Under the pieces are notes generated by a model that saw only the letters and a list, made by a program, of their open reading frames with translations, was not told where the DNA came from and did no database searches. A DNA stretch of 64,000 nucleotides from Gordonia rhizosphera NBRC 16068. Lineage in GTDB: Bacteria > Actinomycetota > Actinomycetes > Mycobacteriales > Mycobacteriaceae. Of the stretch, positions 1 through 9,594 are shown piece after piece. The position numbers were made by a program, and so were the translations under genes. The stretch lies in NCBI RefSeq assembly GCF_000298195.1, contig NZ_BAHC01000102.1:1-64000 (forward strand). The letters are read 5' to 3'. Every line of letters begins with the position of its first letter. Position 1 is the first letter of the stretch.

Positions 1-3000
1 TTCTTGTTCACCCGCCGGTTGACCGACGAGATGATGCCGCCGATGGTGATCTGCGCGCCGTCGGGCACCGACCCCTCGAGGAGCGACGTGATGGAGGTGT
101 CGGTCTGCGCGGCGATCGCGTGCGCGACCCCGGCGAGCGGATGGTCGGAGACATAGAGCCCCAACATCTCCCGCTCGAGCGCGAGCTTGTGCTTGGACTC
201 CCATTCCTCGTCGGGCACCTTGACCGCGAACACCTCGGCCATCGTCTCGTCGGCACCGCCGGCGTCGCCGAACAGGTCGAACTGCCCGATCGCCTCGGCC
301 TTCTTGGTGCCGATGACCGACTCCACGGCATCGCCGTGGACGAGGAACAGGCCCTTGCGGGGGTGGCCGAGGGAGTCGAAGGCCCCCGCCTTGATCAGCG
401 ACTCGGTGACCTTCTTGTTGCAGGCCGTCACGTCGATCTTGCCGAGATAGTCGGAGAAGGTGGTGAACTTCCCCTTCTCCTCGCGCGCGGCGAGGATCGA
501 CGACACCACACCGGTCCCGACGTTGCGGATCGCGGCGAGCCCGAACCGGATGTCGGCGCCGACGGCGGCGAAGTTGCGCTGCGACTCGTTGACGTCGGGT
601 GGCAGCACGGTGATGCCGAGTTTGCGGCAGTCCGCCAGATAGATGGCCGCCTTGTCCTTGTCGTCGCCGACGGAGGTGAGCAGCCCGGCCATGTACTCGG
701 CCGGGAAGTTCGCCTTGAGATAGGCGGTCCAGAACGAGACGAGCCCGTATCCCGCGGCGTGCGACTTGTTGAACGCGTAGCCGGCGAACGGGAGCACGGT
801 GTCCCACAGCGCGGTGATCGCGGCCTGCGAGAACCCGTTGGAGCGCATGCCCTCGGCGAACCCGTCGTAGGCCTCGTCGAGGATCTCCTTCTTCTTCTTG
901 CCCATCGCGCGCCGCAGCAGGTCGGCCTGTCCGAGGGAGTACCCGGCGACCTTCTGCGCGATCTGCATGATCTGCTCCTGATAGACGATCAGGCCGTAGG
1001 TCTCGGCCAGGATCTCCTTCAGGGGTTCCTCCAGTTCGGGATGGATCGGTTTGATCTGCTGCAGACCGTTCTTGCGCTTGGCGTAATCGGTGTGCGCATT
1101 CACACCCATCGGCCCCGGACGGTACAGCGCCAGCACCGCGACGATGTCCTCGAACCCGGTGGGCTGCATCATCTTCAGCAGTTCTCGCATGGCGCCGCCG
1201 TCGAGCTGGAACACACCCAGCGTGTCGCCGCGGGCGAGCAGTTCGTAGGTCTTGTCGTCCTCGAGCGGCAGCTTGTCGAGGTCGAGGTCGATACCGCGGT
1301 TGAGTTTGATGTTCTCGATCGCGTCGCCGATGACGGTCAGGTTGCGCAGACCGAGAAAGTCCATCTTCAGCAGGCCGATGGCCTCACACGATGGATAGTC
1401 CCAACCGGTGATGATCGCGCCGTCCTGTGCCCGTTTCCACACCGGGATGGCGTCGGTCAGCGGCTCCGAGGACATGATGACCGCACACGCGTGGACACCC
1501 GCGTTGCGGATCAGCCCTTCGAGGCCGAGCGCGGTGTCGAAGATCTTCTTGACGTCGGGGTCGGTCTCGATGAGGGTGCGCACCTCAGAGGCCTCCGCGT
1601 AGCGTTCATGGCTCTCGTCCATGATCCCCGAGACCGGGATGTCCTTGGCCATGATGGGCGGTGGCAGGGCCTTGGTGATCCGGTCGGCGATCGCGAAGCC
1701 GGGCTGGCCGAACTGCACGCGCGCCGAGTCCTTGATCGCCGCCTTCGTCTTGATGGTGCCGAAGGTGATGACCTGGGCGACCTTTTCGCTACCCCATCGT
1801 TCGGTCGCGTAACGCACCATCTCACCGCGACGACGATCGTCGAAGTCGATGTCGATGTCGGGCATGGACACACGTTCGGGGTTGAGGAACCGCTCGAAGA
1901 GCAGACCGTGCGGGATCGGGTCGATGTTGGTGATGCCCAACGCCCACGCGACCAGTGAGCCGGCCGCCGAACCACGACCCGGACCGACCCGGATGCCCAC
2001 CTCGAGGGCGTGGCGGATCAGGTCACCGACCACCAGGAAGTAGGCGGGGAAACCCATCTGGATGATGACGCCGAGCTCGTACTCGGCGCGTCGCCGATAC
2101 TCCTCGGGCGCCCCGTCGGGGAAGCGACGTGCCAGCCCCGCCGCGACCTCCTTGCGCAACCAGGTTTCCTGCGAGTCCCCCTCGGGCACCGGGAAGATCG
2201 GCATCCGGTCGCGATGAGTGAAGACATCCGCGTAGGACTCGACACGCTCGCCGATCCCGAGGGTGTTGTCGCAGGCGCCCGGAACCACCGAATCCCACTG
2301 CGCGCGCATCTCCTCGGCCGACTTCAGGTAATACCCGTCGCCGTCGAATTTGAAGCGTGTGGGGTCCGACAGCGTCTTGCCGGTCTGCACGCACAACAGC
2401 GCCTCGTGGCTCGCGGCGTGGTCCTTGGTGACGTAGTGGCAGTCGTTGGTGACGATCGGCTTGATGCCGAGTGTGCGGCCGATCTCGAGCAACCCGTCGC
2501 GGACCCGCCGCTCGATCTCGAGGCCGTGCTCCATCAGCTCGAGGTAGAAGTTCTCCGGGCCGAAGATCTCCTGCCATTTGGCGGCGGCCTCCAGCGCCTC
2601 GCGTTCGTGGCCGAGCCGCAGCCGGGTCTGCACCTCACCGGACGGGCAGCCGGTGGTTGCGATGATGCCCTCGGCGTACTGCGCGATGAGGTCGACGTCC
2701 ATCCGCGACCACTTGCCCAGCTGTCCCTCGATGGACGCCAGCGATGACAGCTTGAACAGGTTGCGCAGGCCGGTGGCGTTCGCCGCGACCATCGTCATGT
2801 GGGTGTAGGCACCGCTACCGGAGACGTCGTCGTCCTTCTGGTCGCGGGTGCCCCAGGTGACGCGTTTGGTGTCGAACCGCGACGCCGGGGCGATGTAGGC
2901 CTCGATCCCGATGATCGGTTTGATGTCGTTCTTGACGGCGGTGTTGTAGAACTCGCTGGCACCGAACATGTTTCCGTGGTCGGTCATCCCGATCGCGGTC

Positions 3001-3104
3001 ATCCCGAGCCGTTTGGCCTCGGCGAACAGCGGCGACACCTTCGCGGCACCGTCGAGCATCGAGTACTCGGTGTGGTTGTGCAGGTGAACAAACGAATCGG
3101 TCAC
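1..3104 (-). CDS. dnaE1: DNA polymerase III alpha subunit, 3' end cut by window edge
   Basis: Replicative DNA polymerase subunit that extends the new strands at the fork. The visible 1034 codons begin with a PHP domain ([13 protein letters not shown] from residue 7) and contain the C-family polymerase motif PDIDIDF at residues 415-421, whose aspartates bind the catalytic metals. The family is near 1180 residues, so about 150 C-terminal residues (OB-fold side) lie outside the window. The start is GTG at 3104 with an AGAGG-type ribosome site a few bases upstream. It lies downstream of the rluD-type gene on the same strand across a 314-base gap that holds a hairpin and a LuxR relic. Identity is near certain; the dnaE1 rather than dnaE2 call rests on the PHP domain and the neighbours. 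Confidence 0.97.
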   Translation of the reverse strand, partial: MTDSFVHLHNHTEYSMLDGAAKVSPLFAEAKRLGMTAIGMTDHGNMFGASEFYNTAVKNDIKPIIGIEAYIAPASRFDTKRVTWGTRDQKDDDVSGSGAYTHMTMVAANATGLRNLFKLSSLASIEGQLGKWSRMDVDLIAQYAEGIIATTGCPSGEVQTRLRLGHEREALEAAAKWQEIFGPENFYLELMEHGLEIERRVRDGLLEIGRTLGIKPIVTNDCHYVTKDHAASHEALLCVQTGKTLSDPTRFKFDGDGYYLKSAEEMRAQWDSVVPGACDNTLGIGERVESYADVFTHRDRMPIFPVPEGDSQETWLRKEVAAGLARRFPDGAPEEYRRRAEYELGVIIQMGFPAYFLVVGDLIRHALEVGIRVGPGRGSAAGSLVAWALGITNIDPIPHGLLFERFLNPERVSMPDIDIDFDDRRRGEMVRYATERWGSEKVAQVITFGTIKTKAAIKDSARVQFGQPGFAIADRITKALPPPIMAKDIPVSGIMDESHERYAEASEVRTLIETDPDVKKIFDTALGLEGLIRNAGVHACAVIMSSEPLTDAIPVWKRAQDGAIITGWDYPSCEAIGLLKMDFLGLRNLTVIGDAIENIKLNRGIDLDLDKLPLEDDKTYELLARGDTLGVFQLDGGAMRELLKMMQPTGFEDIVAVLALYRPGPMGVNAHTDYAKRKNGLQQIKPIHPELEEPLKEILAETYGLIVYQEQIMQIAQKVAGYSLGQADLLRRAMGKKKKEILDEAYDGFAEGMRSNGFSQAAITALWDTVLPFAGYAFNKSHAAGYGLVSFWTAYLKANFPAEYMAGLLTSVGDDKDKAAIYLADCRKLGITVLPPDVNESQRNFAAVGADIRFGLAAIRNVGTGVVSSILAAREEKGKFTTFSDYLGKIDVTACNKKVTESLIKAGAFDSLGHPRKGLFLVHGDAVESVIGTKKAEAIGQFDLFGDAGGADETMAEVFAVKVPDEEWESKHKLALEREMLGLYVSDHPLAGVAHAIAAQTDTSITSLLEGSVPDGAQITIGGIISSVNRRVNK

Positions 3105-3200
3105 AGCGCCTCTTCAGCTACCTCTCGAACGGCCTCATCGGGGAGATCGGGCTCCACTCTATGTCGCCGGACCGACACACACCGGCAGGCGCGGCGAGCC

Positions 3201-3240
3201 GTGACGGATGTTGCCACGGTGACATGGCCACATCCGTCAC
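3201..3240. repeat. Inverted repeat (hairpin) upstream of dnaE1
   Basis: Two 16-base arms (GTGACGGATGTTGCCA and its complement with one mismatch) flank an 8-base loop. The hairpin sits about 100 bases before the dnaE1 start and 180 bases after the end of the pseudouridine synthase gene. It has no T-run, so it could be a terminator for that gene, a palindromic operator, or a relic of the event that left the LuxR fragment next to it. Confidence 0.6.
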
Positions 3241-3248
3241 CGCCCGGA

Positions 3249-3397
3249 TCAGAGGTAGCCGAACGCAAGATCTCCGCGGAGCTGTTCATCAGCATGGCGG
3301 CGGTGAAAACACATGTACGTCACGTGTGCGCCAAGCTCGGTGTGGGGATCGGGCGCAGACGGTGATCCTCGCCCGCGACGCCGGCCTGCAGCCGTGA
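3249..3397 (+). pseudogene. Remnant of a LuxR/NarL-type helix-turn-helix regulator
   Basis: The plus strand encodes a recognisable C-terminal LuxR DNA-binding helix (residues AELFISMAAVKTHVRHV, then AKLGV). The frame then changes and continues GDRAQTVILARDAGLQP before a TGA at 3395-3397. One missing G in the GGGG run at 3342-3345 would restore a continuous domain end. No receiver domain or other N-terminal part is present upstream. This is the tail of a NarL/FixJ response regulator with a frameshift, left in the gap between dnaE1 and the pseudouridine synthase gene. The family call is based on the KTHV...KLG...R.QAV pattern typical of LuxR domains. Confidence 0.75.
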
Positions 3398-3418
3398 TAC
3401 CAGTCGTGTGTCCGAGAG

Positions 3419-4351
3419 CTACCACTGGCCTTCGCGCAAGACGTCCAGGGCGTGCTGCAGATCGTCGGGATAGGGGCTGGTGAAACTCACCTGCCGTCCG
3501 TCGGCGGGATGCGCGAACGACAACGACCGGGCGTGCAGCCACTGACGCTCGAGGCCCAGCCGCTTGGCCAGCACCGGGTCCGCGCCGTAGGTGAGGTCGC
3601 CGCAGCACGGATGGTGCAGCGCGGAGAAGTGCACCCGGATCTGGTGGGTGCGACCGGTCTCGAGGTGGATGTCGAGCAGTGACGCCGACGCGAACATCTC
3701 CAGCGTCTCGTAGTGCGTCACCGACGGTTTGCCGTTCGCGGTGACCGCGAACTTCCAGTCGCTGCTGCGGTGCCGCCCGATGGGTGCCTCGACGGTGCCC
3801 TCGGGCGGGTCGAGGTGTCCCTGCACCAGGGCGTGATAGCCCTTGTCGACCTCGCGGTCACGGAACGCCCGCTTGAGCACCGAGTAGGCGTGCTCGGACA
3901 CCGCGACGACCATCACCCCCGATGTCCCGACGTCGAGGCGCGAGACGATGCCCTGACGTTCGGCGGCCCCGGACGTGGAGACCCGGTACCCTGCCGCCGC
4001 GAGTGCCCCGACCACCGTCGGGCCGCTCCAACCCTGCGACGGGTGCGCGGCGACGCCGATCGGTTTGTCGACGACGACGATGTCGGAGTCGTGGTAGATG
4101 ACCGACAGGTTCTCCACCGGCGTCGGTTCCACGCGCAGCGGTTCGGCAGGTGCGGGCAGCACCACGTCGAGCCAACTGCCCGCGGTCAGCTTGTGCGATT
4201 TCCCGACCGCCACGCCGTCGACGGTGATGTCGCCGTCCTCGGCGAGCGCGGCGGCCACCGTCCGGGACAGCCCCAGGATGCGGGCCACCGCGGCGTCGAG
4301 CCGCATGCCGTCGACTCCGTCGGGAACCGGCATGGACCGCGACTCACGCAT
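3419..4351 (-). CDS. RluD-family 23S rRNA pseudouridine synthase
   Basis: Converts uridines of 23S rRNA to pseudouridine. The 310-residue protein has an N-terminal S4 RNA-binding domain (about residues 12-80) and a RluA/RluD catalytic domain with the motif [12 protein letters not shown], where D140 is the expected catalytic aspartate, followed by GRTHQIRVH. Length fits the family (about 300-325). The start ATG at 4351 overlaps the lspA stop by 8 bases, so the two are very likely translationally coupled, as in the lspA-rluD pair of many bacteria. Specificity among RluA/C/D cannot be fixed from sequence alone; the lspA neighbour favours the RluD group. Confidence 0.93.
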   Translation of the reverse strand: MRESRSMPVPDGVDGMRLDAAVARILGLSRTVAAALAEDGDITVDGVAVGKSHKLTAGSWLDVVLPAPAEPLRVEPTPVENLSVIYHDSDIVVVDKPIGVAAHPSQGWSGPTVVGALAAAGYRVSTSGAAERQGIVSRLDVGTSGVMVVAVSEHAYSVLKRAFRDREVDKGYHALVQGHLDPPEGTVEAPIGRHRSSDWKFAVTANGKPSVTHYETLEMFASASLLDIHLETGRTHQIRVHFSALHHPCCGDLTYGADPVLAKRLGLERQWLHARSLSFAHPADGRQVSFTSPYPDDLQHALDVLREGQW

Positions 4352-4883
4352 CGCCGTCCTTCCCGTCGGCGGTCTCGGTGGCGTGTCGCGCCGCCCAGCC
4401 GGAACGGCTGCCGTCGTACTCGAAGCCCAACAGCGACAGCACCACCAGCAGCACGGCTCCGCAGACCACCGCGGAATCGGCGACGTTGAACACCGGCCAC
4501 CAGCCGACGGAGACGAAGTCCACCACGTGCCCGCGCAGCGGACCCGGCGACCGGAAGATCCGGTCGGCCAGGTTGCCCAACGCGCCACCGAGCACCAGGC
4601 CCAGACCGAGGATCCACCACGCCGACCGCAGACGGCTGCTGTACCGGACGATGCCGACGACGACGACCAGCGCCACCACGGTCAGCACCCAGGTGTATCC
4701 GGAGGCCATCGAGAAGGCGGCACCGCTGTTGCGGACCAGACGCAGCGTGACCACGTCGCCGAAGATCTCGACCGGCTTCATCGGGTCGAGATGGGCCACG
4801 GCCAGCGCCTTGGTCGCCACGTCGAGGGCGATGACGCAAACGGCCACACCCAACAACCACCACAGCGCCGTCCGTCGCCGCAT
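4344..4883 (-). CDS. lspA: Lipoprotein signal peptidase (signal peptidase II)
   Basis: Membrane aspartic protease that removes signal peptides from diacylated prolipoproteins. With the ATG at 4883 it has 179 residues, four hydrophobic segments and the conserved blocks RNSGAAFS (residues 51-58), GNLADR (catalytic D107) and FNVADS (catalytic D136). In-frame starts further up (GTG at 4928, ATG at 4970) would add a short hydrophilic N-terminus as seen in some relatives. I chose 4883 because it directly precedes the first membrane segment and has a GGCGG before it. The substrates probably include the lipoproteins encoded next door. Confidence 0.93.
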   Translation of the reverse strand: MRRRTALWWLLGVAVCVIALDVATKALAVAHLDPMKPVEIFGDVVTLRLVRNSGAAFSMASGYTWVLTVVALVVVVGIVRYSSRLRSAWWILGLGLVLGGALGNLADRIFRSPGPLRGHVVDFVSVGWWPVFNVADSAVVCGAVLLVVLSLLGFEYDGSRSGWAARHATETADGKDGDA

Positions 4884-4991
4884 GTCACCGCCCGTGGCGG
4901 TCGACGGCGAGGGTCTCGATTGACTCACGACTCCATCATCCACCCCATCATCATCCACGAGTGCTCCCATACTCTGGCTGCCGTGTTCGCA

Positions 4992-5909
4992 ATGCTCACC
5001 CGTCTCACCGTGGCGGCGACCCTATTGCTCGGCCTCGCCGGCTGTGGTTCCGACGACCCCGGCGTCGCCTCGTCGTCAAGCGCCGCGGCGCAGGCCGGTT
5101 GCACCGACGACACGACGTCGGGCCGCGACGGGGTGAATCTGCTGCCCGTCGCGCCGGCAAAGGTCACGCTGCTCGATCCCGGCACCGGCGACCGGCGCCT
5201 GCCCGCCGCGAGTCCCGAGTTGGCCACCCCGCAATCGGTCACGCTCATCACCACGTCGTCGGTGCAGTCGCCGGGCAGCACCGACGCACAGACCGTCACG
5301 GTGCCGATGCAGGCCCGGTTCGGATGCGACGATCCCACCGACCTGGAGATGACGCTCGGCGCGGTCACCTCACCCGACGACACGCTCGCCGATCAGCTGG
5401 GCCCCGTCGAGGGATCGCCGGCCGGACTGGCGATCGGCCCGGGATCGATGCCGATCTCCCTGCGACTGCTGCCCGCCGACGACGCCGGCCCCGAGGCACG
5501 CCTGGCGGTCGAGCAGTCGCTGCTGCAGGCCCTGCAGGTAACGGTGGCGCTGCCCACCGAACCGGTCGCGGTGGGTGCGCGGTGGCGCACCGACCGCACC
5601 ATCGACACCGCGGCGACGGTTACCCAGCAGATCGACGCCACGCTGCGGTCGTGGGACGGCGACCGGGTCGTCATCGACATCTCGGTCGACGAGACCCCGG
5701 TGAACTCGGTGTTCGCGATCCCCGGTACCGATGCGACGTTGACCATCGCCCGGTACACCGACGCCGGCACCGGGCAGATCACCATGGATCTGCGGCGCGG
5801 CCTGCCGGTGGCGGGAACGCTGGAGATGATCGGTGCCCGCGAGCTCGTGGGCACCGATCCCGCGCAGCCGTTGATCCAGCGCACCGGACTGTCGGTCAGC
5901 TGGCGCTGA
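4992..5909 (+). CDS. Putative lipoprotein of unknown function
   Basis: A 305-residue protein starting with a lipoprotein signal peptide: a basic residue, a hydrophobic stretch and the lipobox LAGC with the lipidated cysteine at residue 18, followed by GSDDPG. The rest is a secreted, beta-rich-looking, Thr/Asp/Pro-rich domain with no motif that I recognise. A GTG at 4983 is an alternative start three codons earlier. It is divergent from lspA and convergent with the MTB12-like gene, from which it is separated by only 21 bases. Predicted to be anchored on the outer face of the plasma membrane; function unknown. Confidence 0.8.
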   Translation: MLTRLTVAATLLLGLAGCGSDDPGVASSSSAAAQAGCTDDTTSGRDGVNLLPVAPAKVTLLDPGTGDRRLPAASPELATPQSVTLITTSSVQSPGSTDAQTVTVPMQARFGCDDPTDLEMTLGAVTSPDDTLADQLGPVEGSPAGLAIGPGSMPISLRLLPADDAGPEARLAVEQSLLQALQVTVALPTEPVAVGARWRTDRTIDTAATVTQQIDATLRSWDGDRVVIDISVDETPVNSVFAIPGTDATLTIARYTDAGTGQITMDLRRGLPVAGTLEMIGARELVGTDPAQPLIQRTGLSVSWR

Positions 5910-5930
5910 CCGACGCCGTCCGGGTGTGGG

Positions 5931-6467
5931 TCAGTTCGATGCGCTCGATGTCGAGGCCGTGACGCACATGGGGCTCTCGATGTTGTTCGCCGTGATCAGC
6001 GGGCACACCGTGTCCTTGGAGAGCTTCCAGCGTCCGTCTACGTAGACGATGCTGGCGTCGAGTTTGGTCGGCGGGTTGTCGGGCAGCTTGACCTGCACCT
6101 TGACAGTCGCCTTGTTGGGGCCGGCGGGGATCACCGGCGGGAAGATCTCGTAGGTGACGTCCGGGTTCTCTTCCTTGGCCTGCACGAGCTTGTCGAAGAC
6201 CGTCGGATCGGCGGAGGACCCCTCGACGAGCCTGGTCTTCTCCGCGTTCGGCACATCGGGGTCGAGCGCCTCGGTGAGCATCTGGTTGAGGGTCGCCACC
6301 GACGGTCGCGTATTGGGGTCGGTGACACCTCCGGCGGTGCCGGATGCGGCGGTCGCCGAGGACACGGTCGGCACGGATGGCACGTCGCTGTCGTCGCTGC
6401 CACAGGCCGCCACGGTTGCGATCGACCCCGCGATCAACGCGGCGGTCACGATCTTCGAAAACTTCAC
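5931..6467 (-). CDS. MTB12-like low-molecular-weight antigen, lipoprotein
   Basis: Secreted or membrane-anchored small protein (178 residues) resembling the mycobacterial MTB12/CFP-2 antigen family. Residues 1-22 are a lipoprotein signal with lipobox VAAC; a low-complexity Ser/Thr/Ala linker follows to about residue 50. The C-terminal domain contains the pattern with a QVKLPDNPPT segment and a YVDGRWKLSKDTVC segment, then two more cysteines, typical of this NTF2-like fold. The GTG start at 6467 has a good AGGGAG ribosome site just upstream. The molecular role of the family is unknown. Confidence 0.75.
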   Translation of the reverse strand: MKFSKIVTAALIAGSIATVAACGSDDSDVPSVPTVSSATAASGTAGGVTDPNTRPSVATLNQMLTEALDPDVPNAEKTRLVEGSSADPTVFDKLVQAKEENPDVTYEIFPPVIPAGPNKATVKVQVKLPDNPPTKLDASIVYVDGRWKLSKDTVCPLITANNIESPMCVTASTSSASN

Positions 6468-6639
6468 CGATCTCCCTCACTGTCGTCTGTCCGGACCGGG
6501 TGGACGCTCCCCCGCTGGTCCAGGCGGTCTTCGTCGACGACCCGCGGGTCGCCAAAACTCACACCACTATGCCAAATCGACGCCGACGCTCCCAATAACC
6601 GCGCCGGGAACTCAGGAGCGCACGCCGGGTACGCAACGG

Positions 6640-6668
6640 TTGACGCGCCCAGCCGGTTCCCGAACCCT
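6640..6668 (+). promoter_or_regulatory. Possible leaderless promoter of the asparaginase gene
   Basis: TTGACG at 6640-6645, a 17-base spacer and AACCCT at 6663-6668 lie just before the ATG at 6675, which would put the transcript start at the start codon. No ribosome site is visible. The -10 keeps only the A2 and T6 positions, so this is a weak call. Confidence 0.35.
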
Positions 6669-6674
6669 GTAGCC

Positions 6675-7598
6675 ATGATCATCCTGATCACCACGGGAGG
6701 CACCGTCGCGTCGCAGACCACCGCAGAGGGCGCCGTACCCCGTCTTACCTCGACCGATCTGGCACCCACGGCGCCGAGCGCAGACATCGCCGCGATCGAC
6801 CTGATGTCGGTGGACAGCTCGGCGATGACGGTGCACAACCAGTTCGACATCGTGCGCGCCATCGTCGATGCGCTCGCCGACCCGGCGGTCGACGGGGTCG
6901 TCGTCACCCACGGCACCGACACCATGGAGGAGACCTCCTACCTCGCCGACCTGTTCGTCACCGACGACCGGCCGGTGGTGTTCACCGGCGCCCAATACCC
7001 GGCCGACTCGCCCTCGGCCGACGGTCCGGCCAACATCGCGGCCGCGATCGCCGCGGTCACCGACCCAACGCACCGCGGCCGGGGTGTCCTCGTCGCCATC
7101 GGCGGTGAGATCCGTTCGGCGCGTGGCATCTTCAAGGTGTCGACGACCGAACTCGCGGCCTTCGACAACGTGCACGACGCGTTGCCGCGTCGATCGGTGC
7201 GCAGCGCGGTGCCGCACCGGACCGCACGTGTCGACGCCTTCGGCCTCTACCCGGGGGTGTCGCCGGGCATCATCGCCGCCGCGGTCTCCCAGCAGGCGGC
7301 CGGGATCGTGCTGGCGGCCACCGGGTCGGGCAACACCCACCCCGACATCACCGCCGAGGTGCTCGCGGCAGTCCGCGCGGGGCTCGTCGTGGTGGTGACG
7401 ACCCGCGTGCCGTTCGGCCCGGTGGTGCCCACCTATGGCGGTGGTGGCGGCGCGGTCGACCTCGAGGGGGCCGGCGCGATCATCTCTCGGTGGCTACGCG
7501 CACCGCAGGCACGGATCGCGTTGCTGGCGCTGCTGTCGGTGGGCGCCGGCGCCGCTGAGGTCGGCGACTTCTTCAGGTCTCTGCAGCCGGTGCCCTGA
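6675..7598 (+). CDS. ansA: L-asparaginase
   Basis: Hydrolyses asparagine to aspartate and ammonia. The 307-residue protein carries both active-site signatures of type I/II bacterial asparaginases: TTGGT near the N-terminus (nucleophile T10) and VVVTHGTDTMEET around residues 75-87 (T81, D82). No signal peptide is visible, suggesting a cytoplasmic enzyme. The start ATG at 6675 lacks an obvious ribosome site and may be leaderless. It ends 15 bases before the end of convergent dinB. The order lspA, ansA, dinB, ileS matches the M. tuberculosis block as I remember it. Confidence 0.94.
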   Translation: MIILITTGGTVASQTTAEGAVPRLTSTDLAPTAPSADIAAIDLMSVDSSAMTVHNQFDIVRAIVDALADPAVDGVVVTHGTDTMEETSYLADLFVTDDRPVVFTGAQYPADSPSADGPANIAAAIAAVTDPTHRGRGVLVAIGGEIRSARGIFKVSTTELAAFDNVHDALPRRSVRSAVPHRTARVDAFGLYPGVSPGIIAAAVSQQAAGIVLAATGSGNTHPDITAEVLAAVRAGLVVVVTTRVPFGPVVPTYGGGGGAVDLEGAGAIISRWLRAPQARIALLALLSVGAGAAEVGDFFRSLQPVP

Positions 7599-7612
7599 AA
7601 CGCCTTCCGGGA

Positions 7613-9016
7613 TCACCCGTCGTCGCCGACCCCGGGCCAGGCGAGACTGTCCAGCGGATCTGCGTGGCGCAGCGCGGATTCGGTCACCGGAAAGGTCACC
7701 GCCCGGCCGGGTCCGGTCGCGCGCGTCTCGAACCGGACGGTGACCACGCCGTGCCCGCTGCCCTGCACCCAGCCGTGCCCGTGCTCGGGATGGGTGACGT
7801 CGGTGCCGGTCGGCCACTGGATCGGTGCCGCCGGTGCGGTCGGTTCCGAATGTTCCGCTGCGTCCGTCGACTCCGTCGTCTCCGTCGACTCCGTCGTTTC
7901 CGTCGTCTCCGTCGACACTGCCGCGCCGGACGGATCATCGAGGTCGGAGAACAGCGAGAACTGTTGCACCGCGGTCAATCCCGAGTATCCGACACCGACG
8001 AGACGGATCGGTCCGATGCTGCGGGGGTCGAGTGCCAACCGCTGTGCCGCCGCGGTGAGGACAGACAGTTCGGTGGTCGCGGCGGGCAGAGTCGTCGATC
8101 GGGTCAGGATCGACATGTCGGAGCGTTTGAGCTTGAGGACCACGGTGCGGGCACCCCGTCCGTCGGCGAGCAGACGACGATGCGCACCCTGCGCCGCGGC
8201 GTCGACGGCCGGGCGTAATTCGGCCAGCTCGACGAGGTCGCGTGCGAAGGTGGACTCCGCGCTGATCTGCTTGGCCGATGCCCGCTCGGTGACGGGCCGG
8301 TCGTCGATCCCGCGCGCCAGCAGATGCAGGGCCGGGCCGACGGTGGCACCGAGCACCGAGATCACCTCGACGTCCGACATCTCGGCGAAGTCGCCGATGG
8401 TGTCCACCCCCAGCCGTTGCAGACGATCCCCGGACACGGGCCCGATGCCCCACAGCTTGCGTACCGGTAGGTCGTGCAGGAAGGCGAGTTCGCGGCTGGG
8501 CGGGATCGCCATCACCCCATCGGGTTTCGCGAGACCCGAGGCGATCTTCGCGATCTGCTTGCCGCTGCCGAAGCCGACCGATGCCGCGATGCCGACGGTC
8601 TCGCGGATGCGTCGGCGCAGCCGCTCGGCGAACACGGTGACCTCCTCGACGGACGCGCCGGCGAGTGATTCCGGTTCGCCGAACGCCTCGTCGAAGGAGA
8701 GCATCTCGATCACCGGGATCTCCTCGCGTACGAGGGCGAAGATGCGCGCGCTGACCGCATGGTAGACGGCCCCGCGGGGCGGCAGCACCACCGCTCCGGC
8801 ACCGACGAGGCGCCGGGCCTGATGCATCGGCATGGCCGAGCGCGCACCGAATGCGCGTGCCGCGTAGCTCGCGCCGGCCACCACGCCGCGGCCACCCGTG
8901 CCACCGACCAGGACCGGCCGGTCACGCAGCGTGGGGCGGGTCAGCTGTTCGACGGAGGCGAAGAACGCGTCCATGTCCAGGTGCATCACCCATCGGGAGC
9001 TGCGTTCCGTCGACAC
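7613..9016 (-). CDS. dinB: DNA polymerase IV (Y-family translesion polymerase)
   Basis: Error-prone polymerase that copies past damaged bases. The 467-residue protein has the Y-family metal sites in [13 protein letters not shown] (D14) and LSFDEAF (D109, E110), the helix-hairpin-helix [13 protein letters not shown] region and a C-terminal little-finger domain. Unlike a standard DinB of about 350 residues it continues after residue 365 with a Ser/Thr/Glu repeat tract (7862-7916) and a further domain of about 75 residues, [14 protein letters not shown] onward, which is known from actinobacterial DinX-type proteins. GTG start at 9016. Confidence 0.94.
   Translation of the reverse strand: MSTERSSRWVMHLDMDAFFASVEQLTRPTLRDRPVLVGGTGGRGVVAGASYAARAFGARSAMPMHQARRLVGAGAVVLPPRGAVYHAVSARIFALVREEIPVIEMLSFDEAFGEPESLAGASVEEVTVFAERLRRRIRETVGIAASVGFGSGKQIAKIASGLAKPDGVMAIPPSRELAFLHDLPVRKLWGIGPVSGDRLQRLGVDTIGDFAEMSDVEVISVLGATVGPALHLLARGIDDRPVTERASAKQISAESTFARDLVELAELRPAVDAAAQGAHRRLLADGRGARTVVLKLKRSDMSILTRSTTLPAATTELSVLTAAAQRLALDPRSIGPIRLVGVGYSGLTAVQQFSLFSDLDDPSGAAVSTETTETTESTETTESTDAAEHSEPTAPAAPIQWPTGTDVTHPEHGHGWVQGSGHGVVTVRFETRATGPGRAVTFPVTESALRHADPLDSLAWPGVGDDG
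7862..7916. repeat. Short tandem repeat inside dinB (Thr/Glu/Ser linker)
   Basis: Units of 9-12 bases built on TCCGTCGAC and TCCGTCGTC repeat through this stretch. On the coding (minus) strand they give a T-E-T/S-E tract of about 20 residues that links the polymerase core of DinB to its C-terminal domain. Such tracts change length easily by slippage. Confidence 0.75.
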
Positions 9017-9034
9017 ACCGGCATCCTAGTGCGA

Positions 9035-9484
9035 CTACCGAGAGTGGATCTCGAAGACGGGTAGCTGCTCGGCATGCGCGGCGATGGTCGCGTCGTCGGC
9101 ATCGGTCCCCATCCCTTCGGGAAGGAAACGCCCGACCTCCCAGCCCCACTTGTCCAGGTAGGACTTGATGATCGGGGTGCGGTCGGCCGGGGAGATCTCG
9201 ACGAGCCGGACCGGCCGACGACGGCGTCCGCGGCGCAGTTCGGCGGAGTCGTTGAGGCGCGCGTTGCGCACCCACTGGGTCGTTCCCCGCGGGGCCACCA
9301 GGTAGTCGCGGCCGTCGAGGTGCAGCGGATTGACCGGCACGGTCTGCGGCTCCCCGCTGCGGCGACCGATCACGGTCAGGTTCTGCGCGCCGGCGAGGTT
9401 GACGCCGCGGGCGGCGAGCCAGCGAACCGCCGAGTTGAAGGCACGGTCCATACCCTGCGGGCCCCGATAGTGCGTGGTGGTCAT
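9035..9484 (-). CDS. Nitroreductase/deazaflavin-dependent (F420-type) oxidoreductase
   Basis: A 149-residue protein of the DUF385/Ddn family, small split beta-barrel proteins that use the deazaflavin F420 to reduce organic substrates. Supporting segments are LTVIGRRSGEPQTVPVNPLHLDGRDYLVAPRG and the WVRNARL motif (about residues 72-78), characteristic of the family. Substrate is unknown. It is divergent from a TetR gene, and two copies of a palindrome lie between their starts, so it is the most likely repression target of that TetR. The ATG at 9484 overlies neither operator. Confidence 0.85.
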   Translation of the reverse strand: MTTTHYRGPQGMDRAFNSAVRWLAARGVNLAGAQNLTVIGRRSGEPQTVPVNPLHLDGRDYLVAPRGTTQWVRNARLNDSAELRRGRRRRPVRLVEISPADRTPIIKSYLDKWGWEVGRFLPEGMGTDADDATIAAHAEQLPVFEIHSR

Positions 9485-9509
9485 GTCGATCCCTTCTCTG
9501 AGTCACTTG

Positions 9510-9524
9510 GAGAGCACTGCTCTC
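9510..9524. promoter_or_regulatory. Palindromic operator 1 for the TetR regulator
   Basis: GAGAGCACTGCTCTC is a perfect 15-base palindrome around a central base, 26 bases upstream of the deazaflavin oxidoreductase start. It has the form of TetR-family operators. A near-identical copy lies 49 bases away (centre to centre). Confidence 0.75.
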
Positions 9525-9559
9525 GAATTACAGTGTGCGCGGTTTGCCGCAAGAAATCA

Positions 9560-9572
9560 AGAGCAGTGCTCT
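9560..9572. promoter_or_regulatory. Palindromic operator 2 for the TetR regulator
   Basis: AGAGCAGTGCTCT is the reverse complement of the core of operator 1. It sits 23 bases upstream of the tetR start, placing one site near each divergent promoter and suggesting autoregulation. Confidence 0.75.
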
Positions 9573-9594
9573 CGTTTTGTGGAAGGATGTCGAT

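Noticed and set aside
120-1958. Long plus-strand open frame of 612 codons
   Set aside because: It is antisense to dnaE1, whose translation is clearly conserved; long antisense frames are a normal effect of high GC in the third codon position.
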